A stretch of DNA of 64,000 bases from Laccaria trichodermophora (lineage: Eukaryota > Basidiomycota > Agaricomycetes > Agaricales > Hydnangiaceae), in contig JACTVC010000006.1 in NCBI GenBank assembly GCA_018417955.1, positions 682,001 to 746,000 on the forward strand, in the 5' to 3' direction. The notes below the pieces were generated by a model that saw only the letters and a program-made list of their open reading frames with translations, ran no database searches and was not told the origin of the DNA. Shown here piece by piece: positions 1 to 10,978 of this stretch (position 1 is the first letter of the stretch; the number at the start of each line of letters is the position of its first letter). Both the position numbers and the translations under genes were made by a program.

Positions 1-977
1 TCCCCACGTGAGTAACCTTTGGTTTACGTTCTGAAACGTTTTGCTCCATGTTAACGCGGCATGGTCGGTTATGGCTAGGATGCTCTCACCCTCTAAGTAC
101 AGTTGGAACTTTATAAGTCCCTCCTTCAAGGCTAACGCTTCTCTTTCTGTAGGTGAATAGTTCCTTTCAGCCGCCTGCAAAACGCGTGACCAGTAGGCGA
201 CTACATGCTCGACATGAACTACGGTACTATCTAGATCAGTACTCCATTCACCTGTTGGAGGTATGTCTGATCCTTCTTTGTCCAAACTAATCACCAAGTT
301 GGGTATTGGTTCCCCTTTCTTGAATGCCTTTTCTAATTTTTCGTAGACCTTAGTTCCCTTTAGATCTCCCACCTTTATTGGTTGTACTTGCTGCAGAATG
401 GCGGCTACCACAAAGTCACAAGCATCCGAGTATATTCGGTACGGTAATCCAGGTATGGCGTGAGCTCTTACTGGGGCCTCCGTAAGAACTTGCTTGCACA
501 AATCGTAAGCCATTTGTTCTTCCTTTCCCCATGTCCACTTATTTTCTTTCTTCAGAAGTTGAAATAGTGGGTGCGCTATCCATGCGTAAAAGGGGATGTA
601 CAAAGAAAAATAAACCATCATTCCTAAAAAAACTTGTAGATCATGTACACTCCTGGGATTGTCAAGCTGCAGTATAGCATCCACCTTCTCCTTATGAGTG
701 GAAAAACCTAACCTAGAGACCTTTTGGCCTAATAACATGATTGATTGATAGCCAAAGTGACATTTGGAAGGGGAAAGTGTTATTTCCGCAGAACGAATTG
801 CTTCCTTTCTATATGTTGACAGTGATCTTCGAATGATTTGGAGAATATTACAATATCGTCGATATATACTAAGGCAAAGATCCACAGGAAGGGAGCGAGT
901 ACCTTCTGCATTACTCGTTGAAAAACTGCCGGACCGTTTCGATACCCAAAAGGCATTCTCTTGAACTGGAATAACCC
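1..977 (-). pseudogene. Gypsy pol fragment: RT second half and RNase H
   Basis: Directly after the TGA at 978-980 the same minus frame continues with a QFKRMPFG block and the RT catalytic box YIDDIVIF around 845-870. It then loses frame. In another frame the RNase H region follows (YSDACDFVVAAILQQVQP-like, then the AYWSRVLQAAERNYSPTERE block typical of gypsy RNase H) down to base 1. The domain order matches the copy at 58.5-60 kb. Disrupted by one nonsense codon and at least one frameshift; no functional product is expected. Confidence 0.85.
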
Positions 978-1505
978 TCAGTGGCATTGGAATGCTAGTT
1001 TTTCCCAATCGTCCGGTGCGATACTGAGTTGTGTAAATCCGGCAAGAGCGTCTAGCGTCGACAGATATTGACTTCCTTCCAGGGATTGAAGAATTTCTTC
1101 CTGTCTTGGAAGGGGAAATTCGTCTGGCACTGCTTTCTCATTTAACCGTCTGAGGTCTATGACCATATGCAGCTTACTATTTCTGTAGGCGATGAAGACC
1201 GGAGCTCCCCACGGACTTCGAGATGGTTCAATGACACCTAAACTCAGCCAAGAATCCATCTGCTTGTCAATAACTTCTCGATTTGCTGGAGATGCATGAA
1301 AAGGAGGAACAGATATAGGCTTAGTATCTGGAACTAACGGGATCCTTACCTCTTCTGCATAATTCCCCAAACGACCATCTAATCCAAATACTCCCTTATG
1401 CCACATTAGTATGGATTGGATTTTCTGTGCTTGATCCTGAGAAAGACTGGTTGAAACATCCAATTCCTGTAAAAACCTTTCTTCGGGAATTACTCCTTCT
1501 GGCAT
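978..1505 (-). pseudogene. Gypsy reverse transcriptase, N-terminal half
   Basis: An open stretch of about 175 codons with the gypsy RT start: a PFHASPANREVIDKQMDSWL block, then GVIEPSRSPWGAP, then RRLNEKAVPDEFPLPRQEEI, then LDALAGFTQL. This aligns block by block with 58600-58950 on the plus strand (VIEPSRSPWSVPVVIAYRNG). It ends in a TGA where the sister copy has a glutamine (HQGLFQFKRMPFG), so the stop is a mutation. The family is certain; activity is excluded in this copy. Confidence 0.88.
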
Positions 1506-1706
1506 CTCAGCTGTCTTTGGCCTGCCCTCAACTGGCGGTTCCGCTAACGGGTCTTCCCCTGCGTATCATAATCTCAATGGATCCAAAATCTCTTGTATCT
1601 GGCTTTTGCCTGTATGCGTCGAAGATTTGGTTGAAGTAGTCGAATCAGACTTGACAGATTGTTCTTGAATCAATGTCTGAATGAATTGCGCTCTCCTTTC
1701 AGCATC

Positions 1707-2741
1707 TCATTTCTGTGATTCCGAAAACTGACCTTCCTTATCCAACCATGAGGATGGATTCCTTGCTGTTCCTGATATCTGTCCTGTCAGGATGGTAATC
1801 GTCTTCTTTGAAAAGTTAGAAATGAAGATGCGACTATCGCTTCGGTCGATAAGTGTATCAGTGCAGCCGTATACATCCTCTGGATTTCCATTCGAGATGA
1901 AAGATCTTTCAACGAATAAAGTAGATGTGGGTTTATTAAAATCTACATGTACTTCCACTAGTTTAGACGATTCCGGAGGTATATTGACTTGATATTTTGA
2001 TCGGACTTGTGATTCAGATTCCCAACGTTTGATCCGCCTTTTCCAAACTTGAGATTTCTGGAGGGAATTGTGAACCATGACCGATCTTCCCGATTTTCCA
2101 AACACTAGCTTACTTTCTCCTTCGTCGCGTAACAGGGATATTGAGTACTGGTCAGTAAAGTCATTTCCCAGAATGAATTCTGCTGACATACCCTTGACCA
2201 CATATGCTTCGACATTTATTTTGATAGGTCCCTTGGATGTCTTGAAGATTAGGTTGATGGTCACATATCCTGTTATTACAGTCTTGCCTGTTACTTGAAT
2301 GAGTTTAATTCGTTGTCCTACGCGAACCTTAGGCACCTTTAACATTCGATCGAGTGTTTTCTGTGAGATTAAGGTTATATCAGAGCTGGAATCAATGATA
2401 ATTGGAATTGGCTTAGCGTCCAGGTCATTTATTGAGGCGTAAGCCTTGGTCATCTTAGTGCCTAAGAAAGAACACCCTGGTGGCCGTGCCAAATGTTTTC
2501 GAAGTTCTATGAGTTCGAAATTATTCTCCTCAGATTGCGTGGTAAATGAGGTTGAGCTGACTTCACGTGCTAGCTTGCGCTTTGTCTTCCTATTGATTTC
2601 TGGCGGTCTCCTCCAAATGATGAAGTCGGATGATAAAGACGGTGCTGTAGAATATGGATTTTTTAAGTTACTTTTCCATTCAGATTCTATACGATAAACC
2701 TTACTATGAACTACCCCCCCCAGCGGTAGCGGATCCTTCAC
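1707..2741 (-). pseudogene. Gypsy retropepsin-containing ORF
   Basis: A 344-codon frame with a retropepsin-like core: the strand PIIIDSSSDITLISQKTLD followed by a hydrophobic flap region and AEFILGNDF, which matches the ILLGEDY block of the sister element. The canonical retropepsin active-site triplet is D-[ST]-G; here it reads D-S-S. It overlaps the upstream gag ORF (2738-3427) by 4 nt, an arrangement compatible with a frameshift between gag and pol. About 200 bases separate it from the RT frame, with no clean open frame between them. Confidence 0.72.
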
Positions 2742-3427
2742 TGGGAGGGTTTCTGAAAATCCAAAAGATTTGGATCTTCCCCAACGTTATCGTCATCGTC
2801 ACTTAGGGTGTCATAATAAAGGTCGTTGTATTCTTCTTGCGCCTCCCGTTTGCTCTGATGAAGAGTAACCATGTTAACTCGAGCCGTTCTCTCTCCTTTA
2901 CGTGTGTATTTACACTCACGGTCCCAATGTTTACCACTTCCACAGTGACGACAACACCGTGCTCCTTTCTCCTCTGGCGTTCCTCGGGGTGAGACGTTCG
3001 AATCGTCTTTGGGAAATTGAGGTTTAGACATAGCCTGACTCCATCCTACTAAATTTGTATTAGCTCGCTGATTCCGAAATGGATTAAAAGAACTCTTTGT
3101 GGGTGTGTCCTTGGAATAAAACTGGTTTCTTACTACAGGAGCAGACTCGTTCCCGGCCCTCATGAGGGAATCCTCATGAAACTTGACAGCTAGCCGGAAT
3201 TCTTCCAAGGTTTGATAGAGATGAGCCATAACGATCGGTGTCCAATAAGACGGTGCACCCTCCATAATCTCGTTGATTAATTCATTGTCAGTATAGTTAT
3301 AAACAAATTGTAAGAGCTCCAATTTATGTATAACGTACTCACTGGGTGACTCTCTGGTATTTCCCATGTCGCGGTACGTGGCCTTATTAGCTTGCACCTT
3401 TTGCTTGCCAAGGTATGTCCAATTCAT
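2738..3427 (-). pseudogene. Gypsy gag with CCHC zinc knuckle
   Basis: A 229-codon frame. Residues ~155-170 read CCRHCGSGKHWDREC, a CX2CX4HX4C zinc knuckle that binds nucleic acid in gag proteins. Upstream is a helical capsid-like part (SEYVIHKLELLQFVYNYTDN, then ELINEIMEGAP). The C-terminus is acidic (DTLSDDDDNVGEDPNLLDF). It was probably one protein with the frame at 3533-4207; the break near 3430-3532 looks like decay. Confidence 0.75.
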
Positions 3428-3532
3428 GTAATACCCTCTGATGGCAGCCTGTAACGTTTCCCAGTCGGTTTCTATTTGATCCTGTGTTTCAGCGCTTTGA
3501 CTGTAGTACCAGGTCTCGGCACTTCCAGTAAG

Positions 3533-4207
3533 TTAAGTTGGCACTAGTGTACCTAGTTGTTTAAATACCACTCCTGACCTCTTGGATAGACTGTTCAGTT
3601 TCAAAAGCCATCGTCTCAAGGAGTCAGGATTACCGTCCCAGGTAGGTATCGCGTCCATCTTTAATTTCATATCAAACTGTGCTTCTGTCACCGCCCTTGT
3701 CGTAGTAGATCCTGTTTCTTTAGAAGGGTTGTCGAATGGATTTTGACGCAGAACTTGAGGGACTTGTGGTTTATGCGAAGGTCCATTCCCTCCTCCATCG
3801 TTGCTGTCTTCTCCATCTGAATCTCCTGGACCAGGTGCCCCTGCCGAAGGATTTTGATTGGTCCCTCTAGTCGAAGTCACCCTAGGTGGATCATTAACTA
3901 CAACGTGTCCCATCTGATTCCTCCTAGGGTCATTAGCACCAAATATTTCCTGAAACACTTTAGACGAACTATTCTGTGTGGGGAGTCCAAATACAGATGT
4001 ATTGAGATTTCCCAGGGTGCGGAATGTGTAACTCAGTGTAGGTGGCCATTGAAATCTTGAAATACTATCTGCTTCCCCTGGAGCAAAAATTGGCGTTGTC
4101 TTTACTGGGGTTATAGAGCCGCTAGAGGACCGTTCACTTACTGATCCGGTAGTCGCAACAGGAGAAATGATCCTTGACTTTTGTTTCATTTCTTTCCGTG
4201 TTGTCAT
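3533..4207 (-). pseudogene. Gypsy gag N-terminal part
   Basis: A 224-codon frame rich in Ser, Pro, Gly and Asp (GAPGPGDSDGEDSNDGGGNG), ending in an ordered segment with AVTEAQFDMKLKMDAIPTWDGNPD. A 'F..KLK...IP.WDGNPDSL..W' block is the usual start of the capsid domain in fungal gypsy gag proteins. It leads into the zinc-knuckle frame at 2738-3427. Split from its neighbours, so not functional here. Confidence 0.62.
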
Positions 4208-4255
4208 AGGTTCACGATGATCACTAAGATATGCCAGGAAGTTTTTGACTTCGCA

Positions 4256-5089
4256 TCAATAGCAAGCTCCTATGATTTCAAAATCATTAGCGGTCCAAAA
4301 CTCCTCGGCCTTACCATTCAGTCCCCATCGTGGAATACTGGGGATTCCGTCTCCGGACATGATCAAATCTTCCTCCAAGCGATCCCTACACGCTTTAAGT
4401 CGTTGATTTAAGTTATACAAAATAATCTTCTGTATCACGAAACCGACATGATTGCCATCCCTGAAACAATACAGGTTGGTAAGAAGATCGTTCAAAATTC
4501 CTAACTCCTCAGAAAAACCTTTCCTTTGTCCATTTTTAGTCATGTGGTTCCCAATAGAACTTGATATGGGTCGCTGTAAGCCCATTTCTCCCAGTTTCAA
4601 TGCTTGAAGATGTCGCCCCACCATGGAAAATACTTTCTCCGATTTCCTCAATCCTTCTTCCGAGTCCCCGTATGAGGAAAAGGCCTTACAACTCGGGAAT
4701 TCAATGATCCTTTCGTGATACGCATCCCGGTCAGATGGAATCTCGCTAGCTCGATAAGGGCTACCCATTTCGGTCAATTCCTCAAATTCTACTGTTCCAA
4801 AATCACAATCTGACCTTGAATCGTCGTCCTCTTGTTCTTCAGGACTTCTAGAAGATCCCATAGCCTGACCGCTGCTTGACGCAATTAGAACTGTTTCAGG
4901 CATCTGCTTTGTGTCGTCATCGCTTTCTTCTGGAAAATTCCTCACTTGCAACGTGCTTTGAGGATCGGATGGTGCAACGCTCGCATTGCCAGTACCACTT
5001 GTCATACCAACTGACTGAGAGTTATTGGTCTTACGGCCGGTCTTCTTCGTGCCTTCGCCATTCCCTGACATCAGGGTTGTCGACGGCAT
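4256..5089 (-). pseudogene. Gypsy gag leader ORF
   Basis: A 277-codon frame, first of the element after the LTR. The first ~110 residues are low-complexity and acidic (Ser, Asp, Glu rich), followed by a more ordered, charged stretch (ERIIEFPSCKAFSSYGDSEE). Position and composition fit the N-terminal extension of a gypsy gag. I do not recognise a domain. A stop separates it from the following gag frame at 4207. Confidence 0.5.
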
Positions 5090-5360
5090 TGAATTTGAAA
5101 TTTCAGGGACTAATCTTGCTGTCGTAGATATGATTGATGGTCACTGAGATAATAGGCGTGGTTAGTGGGCGTGATGACGATCGAAATGTGCTCTGATGAT
5201 ACCAATTTGTTTAGATTGACGTGGTTAGTGGGTGTTAAAATCAGGGAACGTGTTCCAGTGGTTCGGCCATATGCTAAACCGGTTGAACCTGTAGAATCTG
5301 TAGAATCTGTTGAAAAGAAGAATTTGTCAAATAAGAAGTCTCGCACTCGTGAAGGATGAA

Positions 5361-5380
5361 TTTCCCAATGTGTCCACCAA
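5361..5380 (-). other. Candidate primer-binding region of the gypsy element
   Basis: Immediately inside the LTR the minus strand reads TTGGTGGACACATTGGGAA. The other gypsy copy and a third fragment carry GGTGGACACTGTGGGAA just inside their LTR ends (56569 and 54835). A conserved block starting TGG right after the LTR is where the tRNA primer anneals. The priming tRNA was not identified. Confidence 0.5.
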
Positions 5381-6017
5381 TGTTAGAGTTTGCGACTCTG
5401 CAGCTCTTCATTGGTGTATTCCTATGAATATACAAACTGTTAGCCACGTGTGAATGAAATGTTCGTACCTTACATAGGGTCGACTTATGTGAGTTATTAG
5501 AATGTGGGAGAACGCAGTTATCCTTCAAAGCGTAGAGAGTCTTGCGTTGGTAACACAATACTAATTGACAGGCGATGATCAAGGCGTTAGCGCGAAGCCT
5601 TAACGGATTGATCAGAGTTTATTGATAGCACATAGCTTTATCAACTTACTTAAAGACTGTCACTTAGTTATGTAGAACTTAAGCAGGTTCAAATTGGGGT
5701 TAAAGTAGGAGTGCCTCCTAATTGCATTCTGGTCTTTCCTAAATACAAGTATGCTACAATTTGAGAAACATCTGGAATGTTCACTACTTTGCTACTAAGT
5801 TCCTTCCTGTTTGTTTACTAAACAATGCCAATGTTGGTATTGTTTGGTAACACTCGAAATCCTAACATTTGTCCTGCTTGTTATCCAAACAACGCGTACA
5901 TGCGTGGATGTAACTCATGTTGTACGCACTACATACGTGCTACACAATCAACAGAATACAACTATTTATGTAATAGTAGAGTGTGGTACAACTAGAAAAT
6001 ACTAGTCAGTTGATACA
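5381..6017 (-). repeat. 5' LTR of the decayed gypsy element
   Basis: Bounded by TGTTAGAG at 5381 and ATACA at 6017, so it has TGT...ACA termini. It sits between the primer-binding region and unrelated DNA. The mate LTR lies outside the window, so the outer boundary cannot be checked by comparison. Length 637 bp. Confidence 0.55.
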
Positions 6018-6109
6018 GTAAATGAAAGTAAATGTTTAGTAAGGATGAGAGATGAAAGGACAAAGAGGAGAAGAGGTACCCTAACACAAACGCACCTACT
6101 AATAATTCA

Positions 6110-6751
6110 TGGACCAACTCCTCTAGCACCAGCGAACAGTCGGCTTTTCGAACCCCGGCTCCAGGATTATTGTCAGCAGGATGGGGTTCAGCCCCAGGTT
6201 ATATGCCATGGGGTATCAACCCTATCCAAAGCCCCTGGTTGATGCATTACCCAGGCTTCTATCCTTCTGAGCAAATCCCCTTACCGGGTTGGCCCCCCTT
6301 TGGATTCCCTCCCATTCTGCCGCATAGCTGTCCGTCTTGTCATAATTTTTCATCAAGCGGTCATCTACCAGCTCTGGTAGTAAACAAGACCCTGTCCCAG
6401 CCACCAGCAGCATCCTTACTAGGTCGTTTACGCTCGCCACCAGCCGTTGAGCCAGTTCGTGCCCCCTCCATTCCCTTAGCACAGCGGTTATGAGACCCAA
6501 CTCCCCTGGCCGAGCACTTACAACCCCCTTCCTCTTTGATGCAACGGATGTCAGGACCGTCTTCGGAATTCGTTCAGGGATCCTCCTCCCAACCTCTACA
6601 GGGTGCCACGCCGACATCTCTACAACAACGTCTGGCAACGGACCTGGAGGACGAGGACGACGAACCATTAGAGCAGGACAGACCAGTATCCACTAGCCAT
6701 GCACGGAGGAGTCGCAGATCAGGCAGGAAGCAACGCGAGGAGGACCAATGA
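6110..6751 (+). pseudogene. C-terminal tail of an LTR-element polyprotein
   Basis: One frame runs from about 6110 to 6751, broken by a TGA at ~6491. It encodes a proline- and aromatic-rich stretch (PLPGWPPFGFPPILPHSCPS), then a Gln/Ser and acidic-basic tail ending RRSGRKQREEDQ. It stops 90 bp before a polypurine tract and LTR, where a gag-pol reading frame normally ends. The domain itself is not recognised. Confidence 0.45.
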
Positions 6752-6850
6752 CGTATAGAAGAAGGGAAGACACCAGCAGGAAAGGGCAAGAGAAGGGATT
6801 GACGATGGTAGAGGATCAAGAGTAACTCGAGTCTGCGTGCAGGGGGGCAC

Positions 6851-7198
6851 TGTGATACGGAGTTGAGGATGCACGCAGCCACGCTTACCAATGCTGGACT
6901 TATATTGTTTGTAATTGCCTTTCGTACTGTAGACATATAACCATCACCATCTTGCTACCAAGCTTGCGTGATAAGTGTCCTGTGTCCACTGCTGGTAAGA
7001 CCAAAGGGCAAGCTCCCTATATAATGCTCCCTCCTCCACAGGATACGAGAGCCCTCCTCTGGGTTAACAAGGGTCTGCCTAGGACTTCTAGGCAACCCTA
7101 GGAGACGAGCGCGACCACAACAGTCGCGTTCTCTCCTATCACTTCTATTCATCTACTCTACACTACGACATTCGACTACAGTACTACGAGACTTCACA
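6851..7198 (+). repeat. 3' LTR of a second LTR element
   Basis: A polypurine tract (GCAGGGGGGCAC, 6839-6850) is followed by TGTGATACGG at 6851, the usual polypurine-tract/3'-LTR junction. A TATA box (TATATAA, 7018-7024) lies mid-way, as in LTR promoters, and the unit ends TTCACA at 7198. No matching 5' LTR is in the window, so the right boundary is provisional. Confidence 0.55.
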
Positions 7199-7199
7199 T

Positions 7200-7530
7200 G
7201 CACGAAGTCCCTGCACACACTGAGGTTTCACAGCTGCTCGCGTGTTGTGCGGCAGATTAGTGTTGAGGAGTTGCAGCTCGCGCATTACGCAGCAGACTCT
7301 TCTTCAATCATGATAATCTTCTGAGTCCCTCAGAAGTACTGATCGCTGCTCATGTGTTTCGCAGTGGATCAGTGTTGAGGAGTTGCTGCTCACGCATTAT
7401 GCGGTGGACTCTTCTTCAATCATGGTAACCTTCTGGCTCCTGATTGCAGCTCGCATGTTTTGCGGCAGATCAGTGTTGAGGAGTTGCTGCTCGTGCATTA
7501 CGTGGCGGACTCTTCTTCAATCATGGTAAC
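7200..7530. repeat. Three diverged ~100-112 bp tandem repeats
   Basis: The motif AGTGTTGAGGAGTTG followed by CTCGCGCATTACG-like and GACTCTTCTTCAATCATG blocks recurs at about 7259, 7371 and 7472. Copies are 80-90% alike. No coding capacity is apparent. Confidence 0.8.
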
Positions 7531-7799
7531 CTTACAGATTGCTGCTTGTGTGTTGCATGGCCTCTGTCCACTCTGGGGGGCAAGATTTATGACAACATTT
7601 TTTTTTTCTTCCCCTTTCCTTCAACCTCTTATCATTCCTACCCAACTGGTACCACCTCTACCTACTCTGACACCAACTTAGGATCATGGCTTGTAATTTT
7701 CCACTGCACAATCTCTTTGCCTCTATCCTCCCTGGCTTGATTCTTGAGATTCGCACACTGGAAAAGTGGGGGGCTGTATGGGAGTATAGGTGCAATATG

Positions 7800-8045
7800 G
7801 GAGGAGAGGTGCAAGCCTCTATCCCATTACACACTCCCCACATCCAGATCACACACCACAATGGAAGCAAGCTACATCATCTTGATGGGTAGAGGGAGTT
7901 GAGTTGGGATCAACAATCTGAGTGGAGAGGTGCAAGCCTCTATCACACTACACATGGCTTATACCCAGACCACAGGTATGATGGAAGCATGCTACACCAT
8001 CTTGATGGGGAAAGGCAATGGAGTTGGGATGGATGATCTGGAAGC
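7800..8045. repeat. Two ~120 bp tandem repeats
   Basis: GGAGAGGTGCAAGCCTCTAT ... ATGGAAGCA.GCTACA.CATC ... GAGTTGGGAT occurs at ~7802 and again at ~7923. The surrounding 7530-8333 holds G-rich tracts (CTCTGGGGGGCAAG at ~7572 and ~8258) like polypurine tracts, suggesting remains of LTR-element 3' ends. Confidence 0.75.
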
Positions 8046-8333
8046 CATCCACTTGCATGGTTTCCCAGTACTCATGGTTATACATCACTGAAGAGAGAAT
8101 GGGAGGATCATATGGGTATTTCTGGGTTAAGCTGGGAGCTTACAGTGACCAGCTTTCCAGATAGGAACTTATTTGGGGCCAAATTTTTTCTTTCTTTTAT
8201 TCATCTTCTTTGCTTTGCTACCTTTTGGTCTCATTTTATCCTGATATTCACTCTGGGGGGCAAGAGGATTTCTATTCTATTATTCTTCCCCACCATTGTT
8301 TTCCTTACATGCCCTCTGGACATTGGGGGGCTT

Positions 8334-8652
8334 TGTGATATAGGATTGGAAGGGAATGCCCAGAGGCCATAGTCAAACAGTGGTATATAGCTAGATTTGG
8401 ATATCTTACATAATATATTGATCTTTTGTCTTGAACCACCATCTTGTCAGCAGTCTTGCCATCCTCTTGCACTACATGTAGTGCTTTGTATATCTGTACT
8501 TCCTACAGTATGCATAATCATGTTGGGCCAGCTGAGTATCTTGTAACTGCTCATTGCTCACTTATGGGTGTTGATCCCAGATCCACCCATTCTTGCCTCC
8601 TCCTTCCCTCTTGGCTTCAGCTATGTGAGAAGTTCAGAGTGAATGCTTCACA
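8334..8652 (+). repeat. 3' LTR of a third LTR family (319 bp)
   Basis: Begins TGTGATATAGG just after a polypurine tract (GGACATTGGGGGGCTT) and ends TTCACA. An inverted copy of the same 319-bp length lies at 55572-55890 and differs at only three positions, all transitions, which fixes both ends exactly. The tract on the left marks it as the 3' LTR of a lost or degraded element body. The upstream 7.5-8.3 kb shows no intact pol. Confidence 0.85.
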
Positions 8653-8863
8653 GTTGATCCCACAGTTCGTGGCCGCTTATCAACACTTCAGTCCTGGTGC
8701 TTCTGAGTGTGAGGTGACCTTGGAGTCCTATTCTTTGACTGATGGTAATTGGCTGGCGCCTTCTTCATTATTCCAAATTTGGAAGGCGATCTGGATCTGG
8801 ATTCTGGCCTTCATCTTGGTGCCCAAAGCAGGGTGCCCGAGGTGTCCAAATACCACCCAAGGC

Positions 8864-8923
8864 GACTTTGGCTGAGCAAAAATTGATTAGATTAGATCAG
8901 CCAATCAGAGGTTGCATTTATCT
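8864..8923. repeat. Direct repeat with CCAAT box, copy 1
   Basis: Shares GATTAGATTAGATCAGCCAA and flanks (GACTTTGGC...GCATTTATCT) with 10334-10396. The core AGCCAATCAGAG looks like a CCAAT-box promoter element. The pair brackets the degraded gene copy at 8990-10330. Confidence 0.75.
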
Positions 8924-8989
8924 AACCAGTGGGTGCTTAGACTCATTTCTTCATTGGTGCTCATTGAACAGACACTGGGGGTCTGGGGG

Positions 8990-9798
8990 GAAGGGCGAAT
9001 TTGTATGACAGGCAAATGGTGCTTTGCCGTGGGTTGAACAACTGGTTGTTCAGCAATGGATGCTTCCACCAGAGACCATTTATACATCTTAAAAGTTTGT
9101 TCAGAACTGTAGACAGGATTTTCATTGGGCCTTACTTCTGCAACCTTCATAACAGCATTGTCATAGTACCCCATTGGTCCATAGGCTGGGTTGACAAAAC
9201 CTGGTACTGTGTTATTGAATGTACATTCTACAACATATACATGGGATTTGAAAGATGTTTCTTGAAATGCTCCTGATGATGATTACCCCATGTGGTGAAG
9301 CAAAACGTTGGCCAGAGAGATATTGATTGATGTAAAGTCGCGAAAACCGCCAGCATCTGGTACCGAGCCAAAGACATAAATGTTGATGTTGTCCTGATAT
9401 GCTCCTGTGCCATTATTATCAGGGCTATTATAAAATACACCATAATCCATTCCTTGGAACAGTGGCCCATTGAGGGAAGACTGTGCCCAACAAAGGGATT
9501 TCGTCTTGAAAGCTGCTGGAATTATTGAAGTGAACATGGAGGTCTACAGCCAGGTAGAGGTGGTATGAACAGTGCCCCTGCCATGTGGTCCATTCCTGAC
9601 CCATAAGAATCCACTCTGGATTATCGGCCCAGGAAGTTCAGCAAATTCCTCAGTCCTCCACATGATATCCTCATCACGCACCAACATACATATACAATCG
9701 CCAATGTGGACTATCTGTATCGCAGTGTCACATCCCACCATCCCTTCTTCGCTACTGGTAAAAGAGATGGACATGGATCCAGCGGCGTAGTTCTTCAT
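8990..9798 (-). pseudogene. Broken copy of the 17.9-18.8 kb membrane-protein gene
   Basis: Matches 18290-18840 at nucleotide level over most of its length. Shared peptide blocks on the minus strand are GYYDNAVM, NENPVYSSEQTF.MYK, VEASI.AE and VVQP.AK, and upstream VFGSV.DAG and SIN.SLANVLLHH. The stop that follows QPKAK in the other copy is lost here, and the membrane-spanning exon is absent. The region 9799-10330 upstream has only Ser/Pro/His-rich frames with no support. A partial duplicate, probably non-functional. Confidence 0.6.
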
Positions 9799-10333
9799 TG
9801 TTGGACTTGGACTGCCAGGTTCAGGTCGTCTGTCAGTTGAGGAGGAGGGGAAGCGGAGGTGTGTAGAGGGCGGTGTAATGTCAGCGTGCGTTTCGGGATA
9901 CCGTATGCCCCCACGTCAAGGTGGTATTTCAACCGAGGCCGTTTGTGACAGTGAGTAGGCATCCGGTTGTTTACATGGTGCTGGATGGAGTGGGTATGGG
10001 TTCGGATGGTGATGATGGTGGTGTGCTGAGAGTAACGATAACAACAGCTGCTGGGAGTTTGCAGCGGGTGACGAGGACGGTGTGAGGGCGAGTGAGAAGG
10101 TAGCATGAGAGTGCTGGGAGTGTGATGATGAATCTGAGGAGGGCTTGAGATTGGTTGGGAGGCAGGTGGGTGAGGAGGATGGTTGGCTTGGACAATTTGT
10201 TCTTGCGGATGAGGAAGGGAGGATTGGGGATGTGGATGTGTAGAGGGTTCGTTGGGTTGGAGATGAGACAGAGGTTGAACGAGGTTGGAAGAGGCGTTGG
10301 TGGATATGGCTCATCATGGTCAAGAGCAAACAG

Positions 10334-10396
10334 TGACTTTGGCCCAGAGCGAAATGATTAGATTAGATCAGCCAATCAGAGCGACAGCATTTATCT
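10334..10396. repeat. Direct repeat with CCAAT box, copy 2
   Basis: Second copy of the 8864-8923 repeat; it contains AGCCAATCAGAGC. It lies just upstream of the minus-strand gene relic, where a CCAAT promoter element would be expected. Confidence 0.7.
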
Positions 10397-10574
10397 GCGT
10401 CCTTCCAAGGCATCCGACGACGCTGTTGCACCCATATTCATACATTCATCCTAAATGATACATCCTGGTACATTACATGTTGAGCACACAGATTAATTGC
10501 AATACTTGATGCTTTGGTCAGTGAGGCAGTGGGTTTACCTCAAAGTCAAGCTCTTGACGGGATTGACAGCCATA

Positions 10575-10974
10575 CAGTCATCCACCAGCTAGTGTTACAT
10601 CAAAAATTGAAAACTCACTTAAAACATGATGGGGATACGTTTTCACTTAAAAATTGTACATTCAATCTTGGTGATACCCATTCTTTGTGTCCTCCAAATT
10701 TCGGAGCTCTCAGGTTTGTTTCTGTTGAGTAATTCTGAAAATACCGGTGTAACATTTAGTGGTGGGAGGTTTTCTGCTAAGTACCCCATTTTGAACAAAT
10801 CACTGCATATTTGATGCTCATCCTGTACACACAAAACTTGATGTGAGGAGAGACCATATATAGGAGCTCCAGATAAAATTTGTTTCGAGGGAGTGTGTTG
10901 AATATTGCAAAAGTTATTCAAGGAGCAAAAGTGTAACACTCAGTGGTGGTGTAACACAGGCTGGTGGATGACTG
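10575..10974. mobile_element. Tc1/mariner-type MITE, 400 bp
   Basis: Left end CAGTCATCCACCAGC and right end (reverse complement) CAGTCATCCACCAGC. The terminal inverted repeats extend ~27 bp with three mismatches (GTGTTACA inside). TA flanks both sides (10573-10574 and 10975-10976), the target duplication of Tc1/mariner elements. No coding frame of note inside. The TIR sequence differs from the 49.4 kb transposon, so that transposase is not an obvious partner. Confidence 0.8.
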
Positions 10975-10978
10975 TATG

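Larger units (their letters stand above)
1..6017 (-). mobile_element. Decayed Ty3/gypsy LTR retrotransposon, 5' part
   Basis: Read on the minus strand from 6017 down, the order is LTR, primer-binding region, gag-like frames, zinc knuckle, retropepsin, reverse transcriptase, RNase H. This gag-PR-RT-RH order defines Ty3/gypsy (Metaviridae-type) elements. The element continues past base 1, so integrase and the 3' LTR are not visible. It is inactive: the pol frame carries a TGA at 978-980, the frame shifts near 790-850, and gag is split into several frames. A second, different gypsy copy (56103-61540) allows alignment of the pol region. Confidence 0.9.

Noticed and set aside
5190..5206. TTGGTATCATCAGAG as primer-binding site of the left gypsy element
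   Set aside because: It resembles common tRNA-Met primer sites, but the block at 5361-5380 is conserved next to LTR ends in the other copies, so that one was preferred; not fully excluded.
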